From contig NZ_PJIN01000001.1 in the NCBI RefSeq assembly GCF_002929705.1, positions 835,897-899,896 on the forward strand: a stretch of DNA of 64,000 bases, read 5' to 3'. Position numbers and translations under genes: made by a program. The stretch is from Arthrobacter sp. N199823 (GTDB taxonomy: Bacteria; Actinomycetota; Actinomycetes; Actinomycetales; Micrococcaceae). The notes beneath the pieces are model-generated. The model worked only from the letters and a program-made list of their open reading frames with translations, made no database searches and was not told the origin of the DNA. This document shows positions 16,126 to 25,420 of this stretch, in pieces. Within the stretch, counting starts at the first letter, position 1; the number at the start of each line of letters is the position of its first letter.

Positions 16126-17220
16126 ATGTCTGAGATGCCCCACATGACGGCAGAGATGCCTGAACCAACCAACGAACCCGCAACGGTCCCGGACCCGCTG
16201 GACGAAGTCGCCATTGGCGCAGCCGTCCAGGAAGCGCTCGCAGCCATTGACGCCGCAGCCACCCTGGACGAGCTGAAGACCGCGCGCCTGGCGCACACCG
16301 GTGAAAAGTCGCCGCTGAGCCTTGCCAACCGTGAAATCGGAGGTCTCGCCAAAGAGTTTAAGGCTGCCGCCGGAAAGCTCATGGGCGGTTCCCGTGGCCG
16401 CGTTGCCAAAGCGCTCGCAGCCCGCACCGAGGTGCTCGAAGCCGAGGATGCCGCGCGTATTCTCATCGAGGAGACCGTGGATGTCACGGCCGCTCCGCGC
16501 CGCCGTCGCGCCGGTGCCCGCCACCCGTTGTCCACCCTGCAAGACCGCGTGAGCGATATCTTCGTGGGCATGGGTTGGGAAATTGCTGAAGGCCCCGAGC
16601 TGGAATCTGAATGGTTCAACTTTGATGCCTTGAACTTCAAACCGGACCACCCGGCCCGTGAAATGCAGGACACGTTCTTCGTGGAGCCGCCCGAGGCGCA
16701 CCTGCTCATGCGCACACACACCTCCCCGGTCCAGGTCCGTTCCATGCTGGAACGCGAACTGCCCATTTACGTGCTGTGCCCCGGCAAGGTGTTCCGCACC
16801 GACGAGCTGGACGCCACCCACACCCCGGTGTTCCACCAGTTCGAGGGCCTGGCCATTGACAAGAACTTGTCCATGGCGGATCTGCGCGGCACCTTGGAGC
16901 ACTTTGCTCGCCTGATGTTTGGTGAAGAAGCCAGCATCCGCCTGCGCCCGAACTTCTTCCCGTTCACCGAGCCATCGGCCGAGCTGGACATCTGGCACCC
17001 CGGTGCCAAGGGTGGCCCGCGCTGGATCGAGTGGGGCGGCTGCGGCATGGTCAACCCGAACGTGCTCCGCGCTGCCGGGATTGACCCGGAGGAGTACTCC
17101 GGATTTGCCTTCGGTATGGGCATTGAACGCACTCTCATGTTCCGCAATGAAGTGGGAGACATGCACGACATGATTGAGGGCGACGTACGATTCAGCGAAC
17201 ACTTTGGGATGGAGATCTAA
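16126..17220 (+). CDS. pheS: Phenylalanyl-tRNA synthetase alpha subunit
   Basis: A 364-residue class II synthetase subunit carrying the active site of the (alpha-beta)2 enzyme. The N-terminal 100 residues form the tRNA-binding coiled coil. Motif 2 is FRTDELDATHTPVFHQFEG and motif 3 GFAFGMGIERTLMF. The first 20 residues are a polar extension; ATG 16126 is chosen as first in frame near the promoter, with ATGs at 16135 and 16144 possible. pheT follows after 4 bases. Confidence 0.95.
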   Translation: MSEMPHMTAEMPEPTNEPATVPDPLDEVAIGAAVQEALAAIDAAATLDELKTARLAHTGEKSPLSLANREIGGLAKEFKAAAGKLMGGSRGRVAKALAARTEVLEAEDAARILIEETVDVTAAPRRRRAGARHPLSTLQDRVSDIFVGMGWEIAEGPELESEWFNFDALNFKPDHPAREMQDTFFVEPPEAHLLMRTHTSPVQVRSMLERELPIYVLCPGKVFRTDELDATHTPVFHQFEGLAIDKNLSMADLRGTLEHFARLMFGEEASIRLRPNFFPFTEPSAELDIWHPGAKGGPRWIEWGGCGMVNPNVLRAAGIDPEEYSGFAFGMGIERTLMFRNEVGDMHDMIEGDVRFSEHFGMEI

Positions 17221-17224
17221 GTAA

Positions 17225-19768
17225 GTGCGTATTCCACTGACTTGGCTGCGCGAGTACGCGCAGGTACCGGCTGAAGCAACAGCCGAAGACGTAATGACTG
17301 ACCTGGTTAAGGTCGGTTTTGAAGAAGAAGACGTGCACCGCCCGCTCGATGAAATCAGCGGCCCCATTGTGGTGGGCCAGGTTTTGTCGAAGGAGCCGGA
17401 GGCACAGACCAACGGCAAAACCATCAACTGGTGCACCGTCCGCGTAGTGCCCGAAGGTGCCACCCAGACCCTGGATATTGACGGCATTGACCCCACAGGC
17501 GTGCAGGGCATTGTCTGCGGTGCGCACAACTTCGAGGTGGGGGACAAGGTTGTTGTCACCCTGCCCGGCGCCGTGCTGCCTGGAGACTTCCGCATCACCC
17601 CGCGGAAGACTTACGGTCACGTTTCCGCCGGCATGATCGCCTCCGTGCGTGAGCTCGGCATAGGAGACGACCATGACGGCATCCTGGTGCTCTCCACTCT
17701 GGGTCTTGACCCGGAACTGGGCACCGACGCCCTTGCCCTTTTGGGCCTGGACGATGAAGCCGCCGAAATCAACGTCACCCCGGACCGCGGCTACGCGTTC
17801 AGTATCCGTGGCGTGGCCCGCGAATACGCACACGCAACAGACAGTGTGTTCACGGATCCGGCGTCGCTGGTTTCGGTGACTGCCTCCACCGGTGAGGGAC
17901 ACGCCGTCGTCCTTGCCGACGAGGCTCCCATATACGGGATCCCGGGCTGCGACCGTTTTGTGGCACGCACCGTGAGTGGAATTAACACGGCTTTGCCAAC
18001 TCCGCCGTGGATGTCCTCGCGCCTGCGCCTGGCCGGGATCCGTTCCATTTCCCTGCCCGTGGATATCTCCAACTACGTCATGTTGGAACTGGGGCAGCCG
18101 CTGCACTTCTACGATGCTGGCAAGCTCGACGGCGCCATCACGGTTCGACGTGCCGCCGCTGGTGAGACGCTGAAGACCCTGGACGGCAAGGTCCGCAAGC
18201 TCGACGCCGAGGACCTACTGATCACCGATGGCTCCGGTCCCATTGGCGTTGCCGGTGTTATGGGCGGGGCCTCCACCGAGGTCACCTCTGCTACCAGCAC
18301 GGTGCTGATTGAGGCTGCGCACTTCGAAGAAGTCTCCATTGCCCGATCACGCCGCCGTCACAAGCTGCCGTCCGAGGCGTCCAAGCGCTTTGAGCGTGGT
18401 GTGGATCCGTTGGTGGCTGACATTGCCGCCCAGCGCGCCGTCAACCTGTTGGTTGAGCTCGCTGGTGGCACTGAAGAAACCACTGCCACCGATGTGTTCA
18501 CCGTGGTGGCTTCAGCTCCCGTCTTCCTGCCCTCCGGCTACACCTCGGCCCGCATCGGCATCGAGTTCACGCAGGCCCAAATCATAGGTTCGCTGACTGA
18601 TCTCGGAGCGGACGTGGAAAAGGTCGACGGCGGATATTCCGTCACAGCCCCTTCTTGGCGCCACGATTTGCTCACCAAGGAAGACCTGACGGAGGAAGTA
18701 GCCCGCTTGGTGGGCTTCGATCTGATCCCGTCCAGCCTTCCCACGGCACCTCCCGGACGCGGCTACTCGCGCAAGCAGCAGCAGCGCCGCCGCGTAGTTC
18801 AGGCACTGGCGGATTCCGGTTTGACCGAGATCATGGCTTACCCGTTCGTGTCTAAGGCGTCCAATGACGCCTTTGGCGTGGCCGAAGCCGGAGCCCCGCG
18901 CACTGCCGTGAAGCTGGCCAACCCGCTCAGCGAGGAATTCGGCTTCCTGCGCACCTCCGTGCTTCCGGGCTTGATTGAGATTGCCAAGCGCAACCACTCA
19001 CGCGGTTTCCACGATCTGGCGCTGTTCGAATCCGGAATTGTCTTCCTGCCCTCGGACACTCTGGGCACGGCATCGATCCCGCCGCTCGGAGTGAAGCCCT
19101 CGGATGAGGTCCTCGATGCCCTCTACGACGGTATTCCCTACCAGCCGCTCACCATGGCTGCCGTGTTCACGGGCAAGGATTCACCGGCAGCCCCGTCCCA
19201 CGCACCCCGTGCCTGGGACTGGGCCGACGCCATTGACGCCGCCCGTTTGGTAGCCGATGTGGTTGGTGTGGAACTGATCATCTCGCAGGGCTCGCACCAA
19301 GCCTTCCACCCGGGCCGCGCTGCCCAATTGACACTGCGGAGCGGTGAAGTTGTTGGCTACGCCGGCGAGCTTCACCCGAAGCTGTTGAGCGAGCTGAACA
19401 TGCCTGCCCGCTCGGTAGCCATGGAAATCAACGCCGAGAAGGTCTTTGCCGCAGCGGCCGACATCATCGTGGCCAAGCCCATCTCCACCTTCCCGGTGGC
19501 CACACAGGATGTTGCTTTGGTTGTTCCGGCAGAGGTTGCTGCCGCGACAGTGCTGGAGACGCTGCGTGAAGGCGCCGGTGAATTGCTCGAAGACGTGGCG
19601 CTCTTCGACGAATACCAGGGCACTGGCATTCCCGAAGGCCGCAAGTCGCTGGCCTTCGGCCTGCGCTTCCGCGCCGCTGACAGGACCCTGACCTCCGATG
19701 AAGCATCGGCAGCCCGGGCATCCGCCGTGGAGCTTGCAGCAGAACGGTTCGGCGCCACCCAGCGCTGA
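17225..19768 (+). CDS. pheT: Phenylalanyl-tRNA synthetase beta subunit
   Basis: 847 residues, the usual length. Start is GTG 17225 (MRIPLTWLREYAQVP). The EMAP/OB-fold tRNA-binding domain is at about 40-150, the B3/B4 editing domain at about 210-410 (with LPSEASKRFERGVDP), B5 at about 430-500, and the ferredoxin-fold anticodon-binding domain at the end (FPVATQDVALVVP, SLAFGLRFRAADRTLT). The editing domain removes mischarged Tyr. Co-operonic with pheS. Confidence 0.95.
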   Translation: MRIPLTWLREYAQVPAEATAEDVMTDLVKVGFEEEDVHRPLDEISGPIVVGQVLSKEPEAQTNGKTINWCTVRVVPEGATQTLDIDGIDPTGVQGIVCGAHNFEVGDKVVVTLPGAVLPGDFRITPRKTYGHVSAGMIASVRELGIGDDHDGILVLSTLGLDPELGTDALALLGLDDEAAEINVTPDRGYAFSIRGVAREYAHATDSVFTDPASLVSVTASTGEGHAVVLADEAPIYGIPGCDRFVARTVSGINTALPTPPWMSSRLRLAGIRSISLPVDISNYVMLELGQPLHFYDAGKLDGAITVRRAAAGETLKTLDGKVRKLDAEDLLITDGSGPIGVAGVMGGASTEVTSATSTVLIEAAHFEEVSIARSRRRHKLPSEASKRFERGVDPLVADIAAQRAVNLLVELAGGTEETTATDVFTVVASAPVFLPSGYTSARIGIEFTQAQIIGSLTDLGADVEKVDGGYSVTAPSWRHDLLTKEDLTEEVARLVGFDLIPSSLPTAPPGRGYSRKQQQRRRVVQALADSGLTEIMAYPFVSKASNDAFGVAEAGAPRTAVKLANPLSEEFGFLRTSVLPGLIEIAKRNHSRGFHDLALFESGIVFLPSDTLGTASIPPLGVKPSDEVLDALYDGIPYQPLTMAAVFTGKDSPAAPSHAPRAWDWADAIDAARLVADVVGVELIISQGSHQAFHPGRAAQLTLRSGEVVGYAGELHPKLLSELNMPARSVAMEINAEKVFAAAADIIVAKPISTFPVATQDVALVVPAEVAAATVLETLREGAGELLEDVALFDEYQGTGIPEGRKSLAFGLRFRAADRTLTSDEASAARASAVELAAERFGATQR

Positions 19769-19781
19769 TCCCCACCCGCTC

Positions 19782-19873
19782 CCCAGCCTCGTACCTCGGT
19801 CGGGGCCCCTCGCGGGCGTGGGCCCATCCACCCGACTCCCAGCCTCGGCCGGGGCCCTCGCGGGCGTGGGCCC
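19782..19873. repeat. GC-rich imperfect tandem repeat after pheT
   Basis: Two units, 19782-19825 and 19838-19873, share CCCAGCCTCG at the left and TCGCGGGCGTGGGCCC at the right; the first unit has about 8 extra bases in the middle. No coding potential. Likely a local duplication in untranslated sequence. Confidence 0.7.
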
Positions 19874-19880
19874 GAGAAGT

Positions 19881-19911
19881 GACCCGCAGCTAACGCCGTT
19901 AACTGCGGGTC
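19881..19911 (+). terminator. Terminator of pheST
   Basis: GACCCGCAG (19881-19889) pairs with CTGCGGGTC (19903-19911), with an inner TAAC/GTTA stem. A T-rich stretch ATCTTCTTT follows. Confidence 0.8.
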
Positions 19912-19948
19912 ATCTTCTTTAAAATGAGGTACCGGATCATAATGGGGC

Positions 19949-20419
19949 ATGGCATCAATTCGCGTCCGGCACCGGTACACGATCCTAGCCGCCATGGCCG
20001 TCTGTGCTTCAGCGGCATTGACGGGGTGTGCATCCAGCACGCCCGTGGCAGGAAGCCCGCCGTCACAATCGCCCGAGTCCGGTGACCCAGGGGAGTGGAA
20101 GCTTCTTGCCCCGGATCAGGTCACCCCGGAGAGCACTACGCTTCAGCTCGGTGTCTCCCGGGCGAGCTGTGCCGGAGGCGTGACGGGTGAGGTGCTGATC
20201 CCGCAGCTGACTTATGAGGCCGGCAGGATTACCATCAGGACGGACGTTGCGCCGTTGCCTGATGGTGCCTACACATGCCAAAGCAATGACTTCGTTCCCA
20301 TCACAGTGGAATTGCAGGAGGCTGTGGGTAGCAGGGAACTCTTCGATGCCCTCTGCCTTGATAGCAATAGGGCGGGCCATTCGTATTGCATGGACGGCGG
20401 GGTGCGCTGGGCTCCGTGA
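19949..20419 (+). CDS. Small lipoprotein of unknown function
   Basis: 156 residues. Signal peptide YTILAAMAVCASAALTGC ends in a lipobox with Cys 27. The mature part starts with a Ser/Pro-rich linker, then a beta-rich domain with four Cys residues. No family recognised. CATAAT (19938-19943) lies 5 bases before the ATG, so the message is probably leaderless. Base composition is close to the neighbours. Confidence 0.7.
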   Translation: MASIRVRHRYTILAAMAVCASAALTGCASSTPVAGSPPSQSPESGDPGEWKLLAPDQVTPESTTLQLGVSRASCAGGVTGEVLIPQLTYEAGRITIRTDVAPLPDGAYTCQSNDFVPITVELQEAVGSRELFDALCLDSNRAGHSYCMDGGVRWAP

Positions 20420-20702
20420 ATCTTGAACTGGAGCCGACGCGCAGGATGGGGCGCCCACGGTCAAGCCCTGCTACCAATCTCCTTACTCACTATCGTGCTC
20501 GTGCTGTTGGTGGGGCTGGTGCACTCAACTCGGCGGGTTCCGCAGCCGGCAGTGCATTTCATGTAGTTCACCTGCCCCTGAGACGTTGAGTGGCTCGATT
20601 CAAGTTCCCACACGTGGTGGAGCTCTGACGAGATAGTGGTGGACGTGAGGTCTTTGAGCGACGTTGATGGGGTCATGCATTTCACTATGCTGTAATGGTC
20701 TT

Positions 20703-21245
20703 ATGCAACTCAACCCTTACGGCGAATATGCGGTCCTGCTCGCTGGATCGCTCGCCAATGACTTCCCTGCGGACCGTACCGGCATTTTCGAGCGGACACG
20801 TGAGTTCGGTATGACCATGAGTTTCACACAAATGCAGGATGATCATGCCTTGGTCCGCCGGGTGATCGATGACTGGCTGGATGTGGTCGACGCCCCTGAT
20901 CACGGCGCACGGGCATCCTTGCTCAACGCTCACATGGCCGCCGCGAGTGCCTACCCTCGCCTGACAGACCACAATGGTGAAGGTTGGCACCTGCACTACC
21001 GGGATGAGAGCCAGACCTTGCCGCACGTTTTGCGTGCGGTGATCAGCGTGGGGACGGCCCTGCATCTGAGCACCCGAGGCATGAATCGACTGTCGCGATG
21101 CGCGGCTGGGCAGGCGCCAGGGGATCCGTGTACCGCTGTGGTCGTTGATGTAACTCGCAATGGGCGTCAGCAATATTGTTCAGTGCGCTGCAATAACCGC
21201 GCTGCGGTCCGTCGGCACCGAGCCCGCGCCGGGTCTTCCGCTTGA
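20703..21245 (+). CDS. CGNR-type zinc-finger regulator (ABATE domain), variant motif
   Basis: 180 residues. The N-terminus MQLNPYGEYAVLLAGSLAND is the ABATE domain start, and the C-terminus holds a Cys pair, a spacer and QQYCSVRCNNRAAVRRHRAR. The family motif CGNR reads CNNR here, while the basic recognition part is kept. Members are taken to be transcription factors. TTGATG (20664) and TATGCT (20686) form a promoter, with TGTAAT 6 bases before the ATG, so the mRNA has almost no leader. The upstream gap 20420-20702 shows nothing else. Confidence 0.8.
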   Translation: MQLNPYGEYAVLLAGSLANDFPADRTGIFERTREFGMTMSFTQMQDDHALVRRVIDDWLDVVDAPDHGARASLLNAHMAAASAYPRLTDHNGEGWHLHYRDESQTLPHVLRAVISVGTALHLSTRGMNRLSRCAAGQAPGDPCTAVVVDVTRNGRQQYCSVRCNNRAAVRRHRARAGSSA

Positions 21246-21274
21246 GTTGGGACCGTGCAGCTTAGTGTGGGGAG

Positions 21275-22243
21275 ATGACTGAAGAAAACCTGCCCAGCGA
21301 GTGCGGTTGGCTGCCTCGCGACAACGCCAAGATTTATTGGGAGTCCAGTGGAAACCTCGACGGCGTCCCTGTCCTCTATCTGCACGGTGGGCCCGGTGGA
21401 TCCCTAGGTAAGGGCGGATACCGCAAGCGCCACGATGCGGCACAGTTCCGTACCATCGGCATCGACCAACGTGGTTGCGGAAACAGCACGCCCACCGTTC
21501 AAGACGATCTGGTTCATTTGGCGGACAACACCACGGCGACGCTGATCCAAGACATTGAAGCTGTGCGTGCGCATCTGGGCATCGAGCAGTGGATTGTGAC
21601 AGGTATTTCTTGGGGAAGTACCCTCGCCCTGGCCTATGCGCTGGAACATCCTGACCGCGTCCTTGGCATTGCACTCATGGCCGTCACCACCACGAACCGT
21701 GATGAGGTGGATTGGATTACCGAGGGTGTGGGCCGGATTTTCCCGGAGGCCTGGGATGAGTTCGCTGCAGCTTCGGGAGCGCTGCCGGGGGAGCGGGTGG
21801 TGGAGGCTTATGCGCGCAGGCTTGCTGGCGCCGATCGTGAGGACGCTCGGCTAGCTGCGATGGACTGGGATCGATGGGAGGCGTGGCACATTTCGTTTAG
21901 CTCTTACTGGGAGCCGGGGCCCATGTTCAATGACGAACGGTTGCGCATGACCTTCGCGCTTTTGGTGACGCACTATTGGTCGAACGACGCATTTCTTACT
22001 GGCGATAAGGAGATCATTCCTCGAATCCATCAACTCAACGGGATTCCGGGTTATCTCATTCATGGCCGACGCGACGTCAGCGGACCCGCCATCACCCCGT
22101 GGAAACTTCACCAACAGTGGAGCACCAGCAAGCTAACAATTGTGGAGGATGAGGGTCATGGCGGCCCACATTCCGTCGCTGCGCTCATCGCCGCCGTCGA
22201 AGAAATAAAGAGCGGCCTCGGGGAAACGGCATCGCGAAGCTGA
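21275..22243 (+). CDS. Proline iminopeptidase-like alpha/beta hydrolase (S33)
   Basis: 322 residues. The oxyanion motif LHGGPGG, the signature IDQRGCGNS and the nucleophile elbow GISWGST match proline iminopeptidase, which removes N-terminal proline. The acid Asp and base His (EDEGHGG) are present near the C-terminus. The DQRG(C/S)G context and the WE(A/G)W stretch favour peptidase over haloalkane or epoxide hydrolases. It begins 29 bases after the CGNR gene on the same strand and may share its transcript. Confidence 0.85.
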   Translation: MTEENLPSECGWLPRDNAKIYWESSGNLDGVPVLYLHGGPGGSLGKGGYRKRHDAAQFRTIGIDQRGCGNSTPTVQDDLVHLADNTTATLIQDIEAVRAHLGIEQWIVTGISWGSTLALAYALEHPDRVLGIALMAVTTTNRDEVDWITEGVGRIFPEAWDEFAAASGALPGERVVEAYARRLAGADREDARLAAMDWDRWEAWHISFSSYWEPGPMFNDERLRMTFALLVTHYWSNDAFLTGDKEIIPRIHQLNGIPGYLIHGRRDVSGPAITPWKLHQQWSTSKLTIVEDEGHGGPHSVAALIAAVEEIKSGLGETASRS

Positions 22244-22824
22244 CGTCCGGCTGCGGTTCGCGCTGCTGCTAGGGCTCGTGTAATCGGTTTCTCCGGACAA
22301 TAGTCAATACGCCGCAGCACGTATAGGGTCCAAGTCTGCCTCTCACTAACTAAATGCTCTGACCTGCGGTGATACTCAGTCCTAGATGACCGTAATTCCC
22401 CGTTTCGTGTCACTTTTCTACGGCACACATCGTCGTCCATGAGAATGGCGGCTCAAGATTTCCAGCGAGACGACCAATCTGCTTGGAATCAGGAGAGCAC
22501 TAGCGAGGGTTGGGCTGGCATTGTCAGAGCCAATTCAATGGGCTCATGTGGGCCTGACTTCCTGTCCCGTATATCGCCGAATAACACCGGGCTTTTTCGC
22601 GGGCAGGTATACGGGGGAATCTGATGCCTCGGAAACACGCAGTCTCGCAAAATGCCAGAGTCGTCTGCTCAAGTTGCCGTGAAGGACCGGCTAACTGGAC
22701 GGTTGAGCATCGATCTCGAGGCCACAGTTGAGTTGGGTGGTTCAACGTCTTTGTGCCGGACCGGCTTACGAGGCAATCGAGTGTTACGTCTAGGCATGCG
22801 CTTTATATCCTGTAAACTACTTTC
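22244..22824. other. 581-base gap with no convincing gene
   Basis: Short open frames on both strands do not resemble known proteins and lack ribosome sites. The last 12 bases hold a TAAACT -10 (22813-22818) for the next gene. Confidence 0.5.
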
Positions 22825-23238
22825 ATGACTAAACCAATAGGAGCTGCCAATTCTCTCAATGCCGTCGACCTGGCACAGCAGCGCGCGCACGCCGACGTGC
22901 GCTGGTTCCCTTGGGCATGCATCCTCATGGGCCTGCTAGTCATCCCCGGAGGACTTGTTGTTCCTTGGGACTGGCCTATGCGGCTCTATGTGTTTGGCTC
23001 GACTCTTGCCCTCATGTTCATCGTCACTTGGTTGATGGGAAGAAGGCGAGCCATGCCACGTGGAGGCAAGAACGCCCTGAACGTATCAGTCGGCTGCTGG
23101 TTAGTTCTCAACGCGGCCATCGGTGCAGTCGGTGGCGACATTGAAAGCCTCGGACTTGGCCTAGTGTTCTCCACTGTGGCATCGGCACCATTTTTCATCA
23201 CGGCCGCAAAATTCCATTCAGGCGCGAAGGCCAGTTAA
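22825..23238 (+). CDS. Four-helix membrane protein partnered with a wHTH regulator
   Basis: 137 residues with four hydrophobic segments (about 28-48, 53-70, 90-108, 110-128) and short polar loops such as MGRRRAMPRGGKN. No family recognised. The stop shares a base with the start of the next gene, a regulator, so both are made together. TAAACT (22813-22818) lies 6 bases before the ATG; the mRNA is likely leaderless. Small membrane protein plus regulator pairs of this kind often answer envelope or drug stress; that is inference. Confidence 0.7.
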   Translation: MTKPIGAANSLNAVDLAQQRAHADVRWFPWACILMGLLVIPGGLVVPWDWPMRLYVFGSTLALMFIVTWLMGRRRAMPRGGKNALNVSVGCWLVLNAAIGAVGGDIESLGLGLVFSTVASAPFFITAAKFHSGAKAS

Positions 23239-23555
23239 TGTCTCATGCGCGATTTGAGTTAGATGCTCTCATTCATTCACCGGTGCGCTTTTCAATCATG
23301 GGCTACCTGCGGTCCGTTGATGAGTGTGAATTCAACATCTTGCGTGATGCCGTGGATCTATCCGACTCCAGCCTTTCCCAGAACCTCACCCGACTGGCAG
23401 AGGCGGGCTTTGTGACGATCGAAAAACGCCAATCGGGCCGCAAGGTAAGAACCTGGATCGCCAGCACCGAAGACGGCGATCAGGCACTCGAAAGCAACTT
23501 GGTTATCCTCCGTGACATAGCGGGCGCAGCACTCGAGAAACATTCAAGGCCTTAG
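23238..23555 (+). CDS. Winged-helix transcriptional regulator (HTH_34/MarR-like)
   Basis: 105 residues. LDALIHSPVRFSIMGYLRSV begins the domain; the recognition helix region is LSDSSLSQNLTRLAEAGFV and the wing IEKRQSGRKVRTWIAST. This is the short one-domain family in which a dimerisation helix ends the protein (EDGDQALESNLVILRDI). It overlaps the membrane gene by one base and probably controls the pair. Confidence 0.82.
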   Translation: MSHARFELDALIHSPVRFSIMGYLRSVDECEFNILRDAVDLSDSSLSQNLTRLAEAGFVTIEKRQSGRKVRTWIASTEDGDQALESNLVILRDIAGAALEKHSRP

Positions 23556-23969
23556 ACCCGGCATATGTTCAGGTGCAACTCCAATTCCTACCCTTGAATG
23601 AGCGATCAACCCATGGGATTCTGTCCCGGTTAGCGTTCCCCTGTGGAAGCCTGGTGATACATATTTCAACAACAAACTGCACGCCATTGGCACTTGCCTC
23701 AACGAGGCCTTAGCGCACGATTTTTTCCATTTTTCTGTTCTGATCGCAATTTCATCTAATGCTCTATTGCGATCAGTTGTATTAGTCCAGGGTTTGGCGG
23801 CATTTATGCAGGTCAGGGCTGTACTTCAGGTCTGGAGTCCTGCTGGTGAGTGTCTCGGTTCGGACTCTGCGTGGCGGTGGAAGGCCTTCTGACCTGCACT
23901 CTTGCAATCAGATTGCATCTGATGAAAGATATGTTCATCGGATGTAAGTGGTGGAGGGGGTGGTTTTGG
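23556..23969. promoter_or_regulatory. Upstream region of the recombinase module with two inverted repeats
   Basis: TGATCGCAAT (23741-23750) and ATTGCGATCA (23766-23775) form a perfect 10-bp inverted repeat around 15 bases. Nearer the gene, ATCAGAT (23907-23913) and ATCTGAT (23917-23923) form a 7-bp one around TGC. They could be operators for the HTH protein of the module or recombinase arm sites. No gene is seen in this 414-base stretch. Confidence 0.55.
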
Positions 23970-25088
23970 ATGGTTGGGAACAGCTTTGCACCGGGGACTG
24001 TGGGTTTGCATTTGATCGGTGATCTGCCTTTGTTGCGGCCAGAGGAGCAGGTTTTCACGGCCATGTTGGATGGCTGGCGTAACCAGCAGTTGGCCCGCAA
24101 TCTGGCGTTCTCCACGATCGAGGGCCGTGAGAAGGCGGTGCGGGCGTTTGTCCTCCATGCCGACGCTTTCCCGTGGGTCTGGACGCCGCAGATGGTTGAT
24201 GAGTGGATGGGCGATTTGCGGTCGGTCCGGAACCTGCACCACTCCACGCTGCGGACCTACCAGGGGACCATTCGCGCTTTCTGCGGGTTCGTGACCGACC
24301 CGGGCTATGGTTGGGCAGCCATCTGCCAGGATCGCTTCGGCACCCACCCGGTACAGGTGATCCACGAGTGGAACGCGGCTGTGCATGTTCAGGAGGCAGA
24401 GGCGGGCCCGATCAAGCGTGCTTTCACCCGTGATGAGCTGCAGGCGTTCTTTGACTATGCCGATGAACAGGTCGGACAGGTGCGCGGGCGTGGACGCAAG
24501 GGCTGGCTGCCGGCGTTCCGTGACGCGATGCTCTTCAAGACTGCCTACGCCTTCGGGCTGCGCCGCAAAGAGGCGCGGATGCTTGATGTTGTGGACTTTG
24601 GCCGCAACCCTAGGGGTCCGGAGTTCGGGGACTACGGTGTCCTCTACGTCCGCCACGGCAAGGCCATGAAGGGATCCCCACCCAAGCGCCGCAGTGTGTT
24701 GACGGTCTTTGACTGGTCGGCAGAGATCTTGCAGCAGTGGAATGAAGAGGTCCGTCCCTTGTTCTCCACGGCCGGTTCCGGGGCACTGTGGCCGTCAGAA
24801 CGTTCCCCACGGGTCGGATTTACCCAGATGAATACCCGCTTCAGTACCTATCGGGACAGTCTTGGCCTAGATAGGGGTCTGGATTTCCATTCCTTTCGGC
24901 GCTCCTACGTCACGCACCTGATCGAGGACGGCTGGGATGCGAGGTTCGTTCAGGAACAAGTCGGACACGAACACGCTTCCACGACCTCGATCTACACCTG
25001 TGTCTCTTCCGACTTCCGCACCAGAACGCTCCGTCGTGCCCTGGACACCACGCTTACTGCTGCCCTTCAGCTGGAAAGGAAACCTTAA
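23970..25088 (+). CDS. Tyrosine recombinase (first gene of a three-gene module)
   Basis: 372 residues from ATG 23970, which has GGAGGGGG 9 bases upstream. An N-terminal SAM-like core-binding domain (to about 120) is followed by the catalytic domain. The catalytic set is complete: Arg198 (GLRRKEA), His307 and Arg310 (FHSFRRSY), His333 (VGHEHAST) and nucleophile Tyr342, with a Lys near 231-234. It should cut and join DNA at specific sites. The stop overlaps the HTH start by one base, and the third gene overlaps in turn, so the three are one operon. Confidence 0.9.
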   Translation: MVGNSFAPGTVGLHLIGDLPLLRPEEQVFTAMLDGWRNQQLARNLAFSTIEGREKAVRAFVLHADAFPWVWTPQMVDEWMGDLRSVRNLHHSTLRTYQGTIRAFCGFVTDPGYGWAAICQDRFGTHPVQVIHEWNAAVHVQEAEAGPIKRAFTRDELQAFFDYADEQVGQVRGRGRKGWLPAFRDAMLFKTAYAFGLRRKEARMLDVVDFGRNPRGPEFGDYGVLYVRHGKAMKGSPPKRRSVLTVFDWSAEILQQWNEEVRPLFSTAGSGALWPSERSPRVGFTQMNTRFSTYRDSLGLDRGLDFHSFRRSYVTHLIEDGWDARFVQEQVGHEHASTTSIYTCVSSDFRTRTLRRALDTTLTAALQLERKP

Positions 25089-25420
25089 TGAAACGCCAGG
25101 TAAGTTACCAATGGAGGCTGCGGGAAGTCATGGCCACCCGGGGAATTTTCAACGCCACCGATCTATCCCCGTTACTATTCCGGCGCGGCATTGAGCTGTC
25201 CTCGGTGCAGGTCTGGCGGCTGGTCGCCCAGGTCCCGGAACGGCTCTCCCTGCCAGTTCTTGCCGCGCTTTGCGACATCTTAGACGTGACACCTACAGAC
25301 CTGATCGCCACCAGGGCAGAGGCCGTGACCCCGCGCCGCACCGCCGACGGTGGTGCCGAGATCGTGGACCTCGCCACCACTATCAGGCCCAAGCGTGCCA
25401 GGATCACCCCCGAACGGTGA
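25088..25420 (+). CDS. HTH (Cro/CI-like) protein of the recombinase module
   Basis: 110 residues. Residues 5-75 fit a lambda-repressor-type HTH: WRLREVMATRGIFNATDLSP, ELSSVQVWRLV and LSLPVLAALCDILDVTPTDL. The C-terminal 35 residues are basic and Pro/Arg rich. It lies between two recombinase genes and overlaps both by one to a few bases, which suggests a directing or regulatory role in recombination. It may read the inverted repeats upstream of the module. Confidence 0.85.
   Translation: MKRQVSYQWRLREVMATRGIFNATDLSPLLFRRGIELSSVQVWRLVAQVPERLSLPVLAALCDILDVTPTDLIATRAEAVTPRRTADGGAEIVDLATTIRPKRARITPER

Noticed and set aside
22408-22435. TGTCACTTTTC as a possible second Tn402-type end
   Set aside because: After the first ten bases it no longer matches, no iterons follow, and the five bases before it (TTTCG) do not equal CTGGC at the other end.
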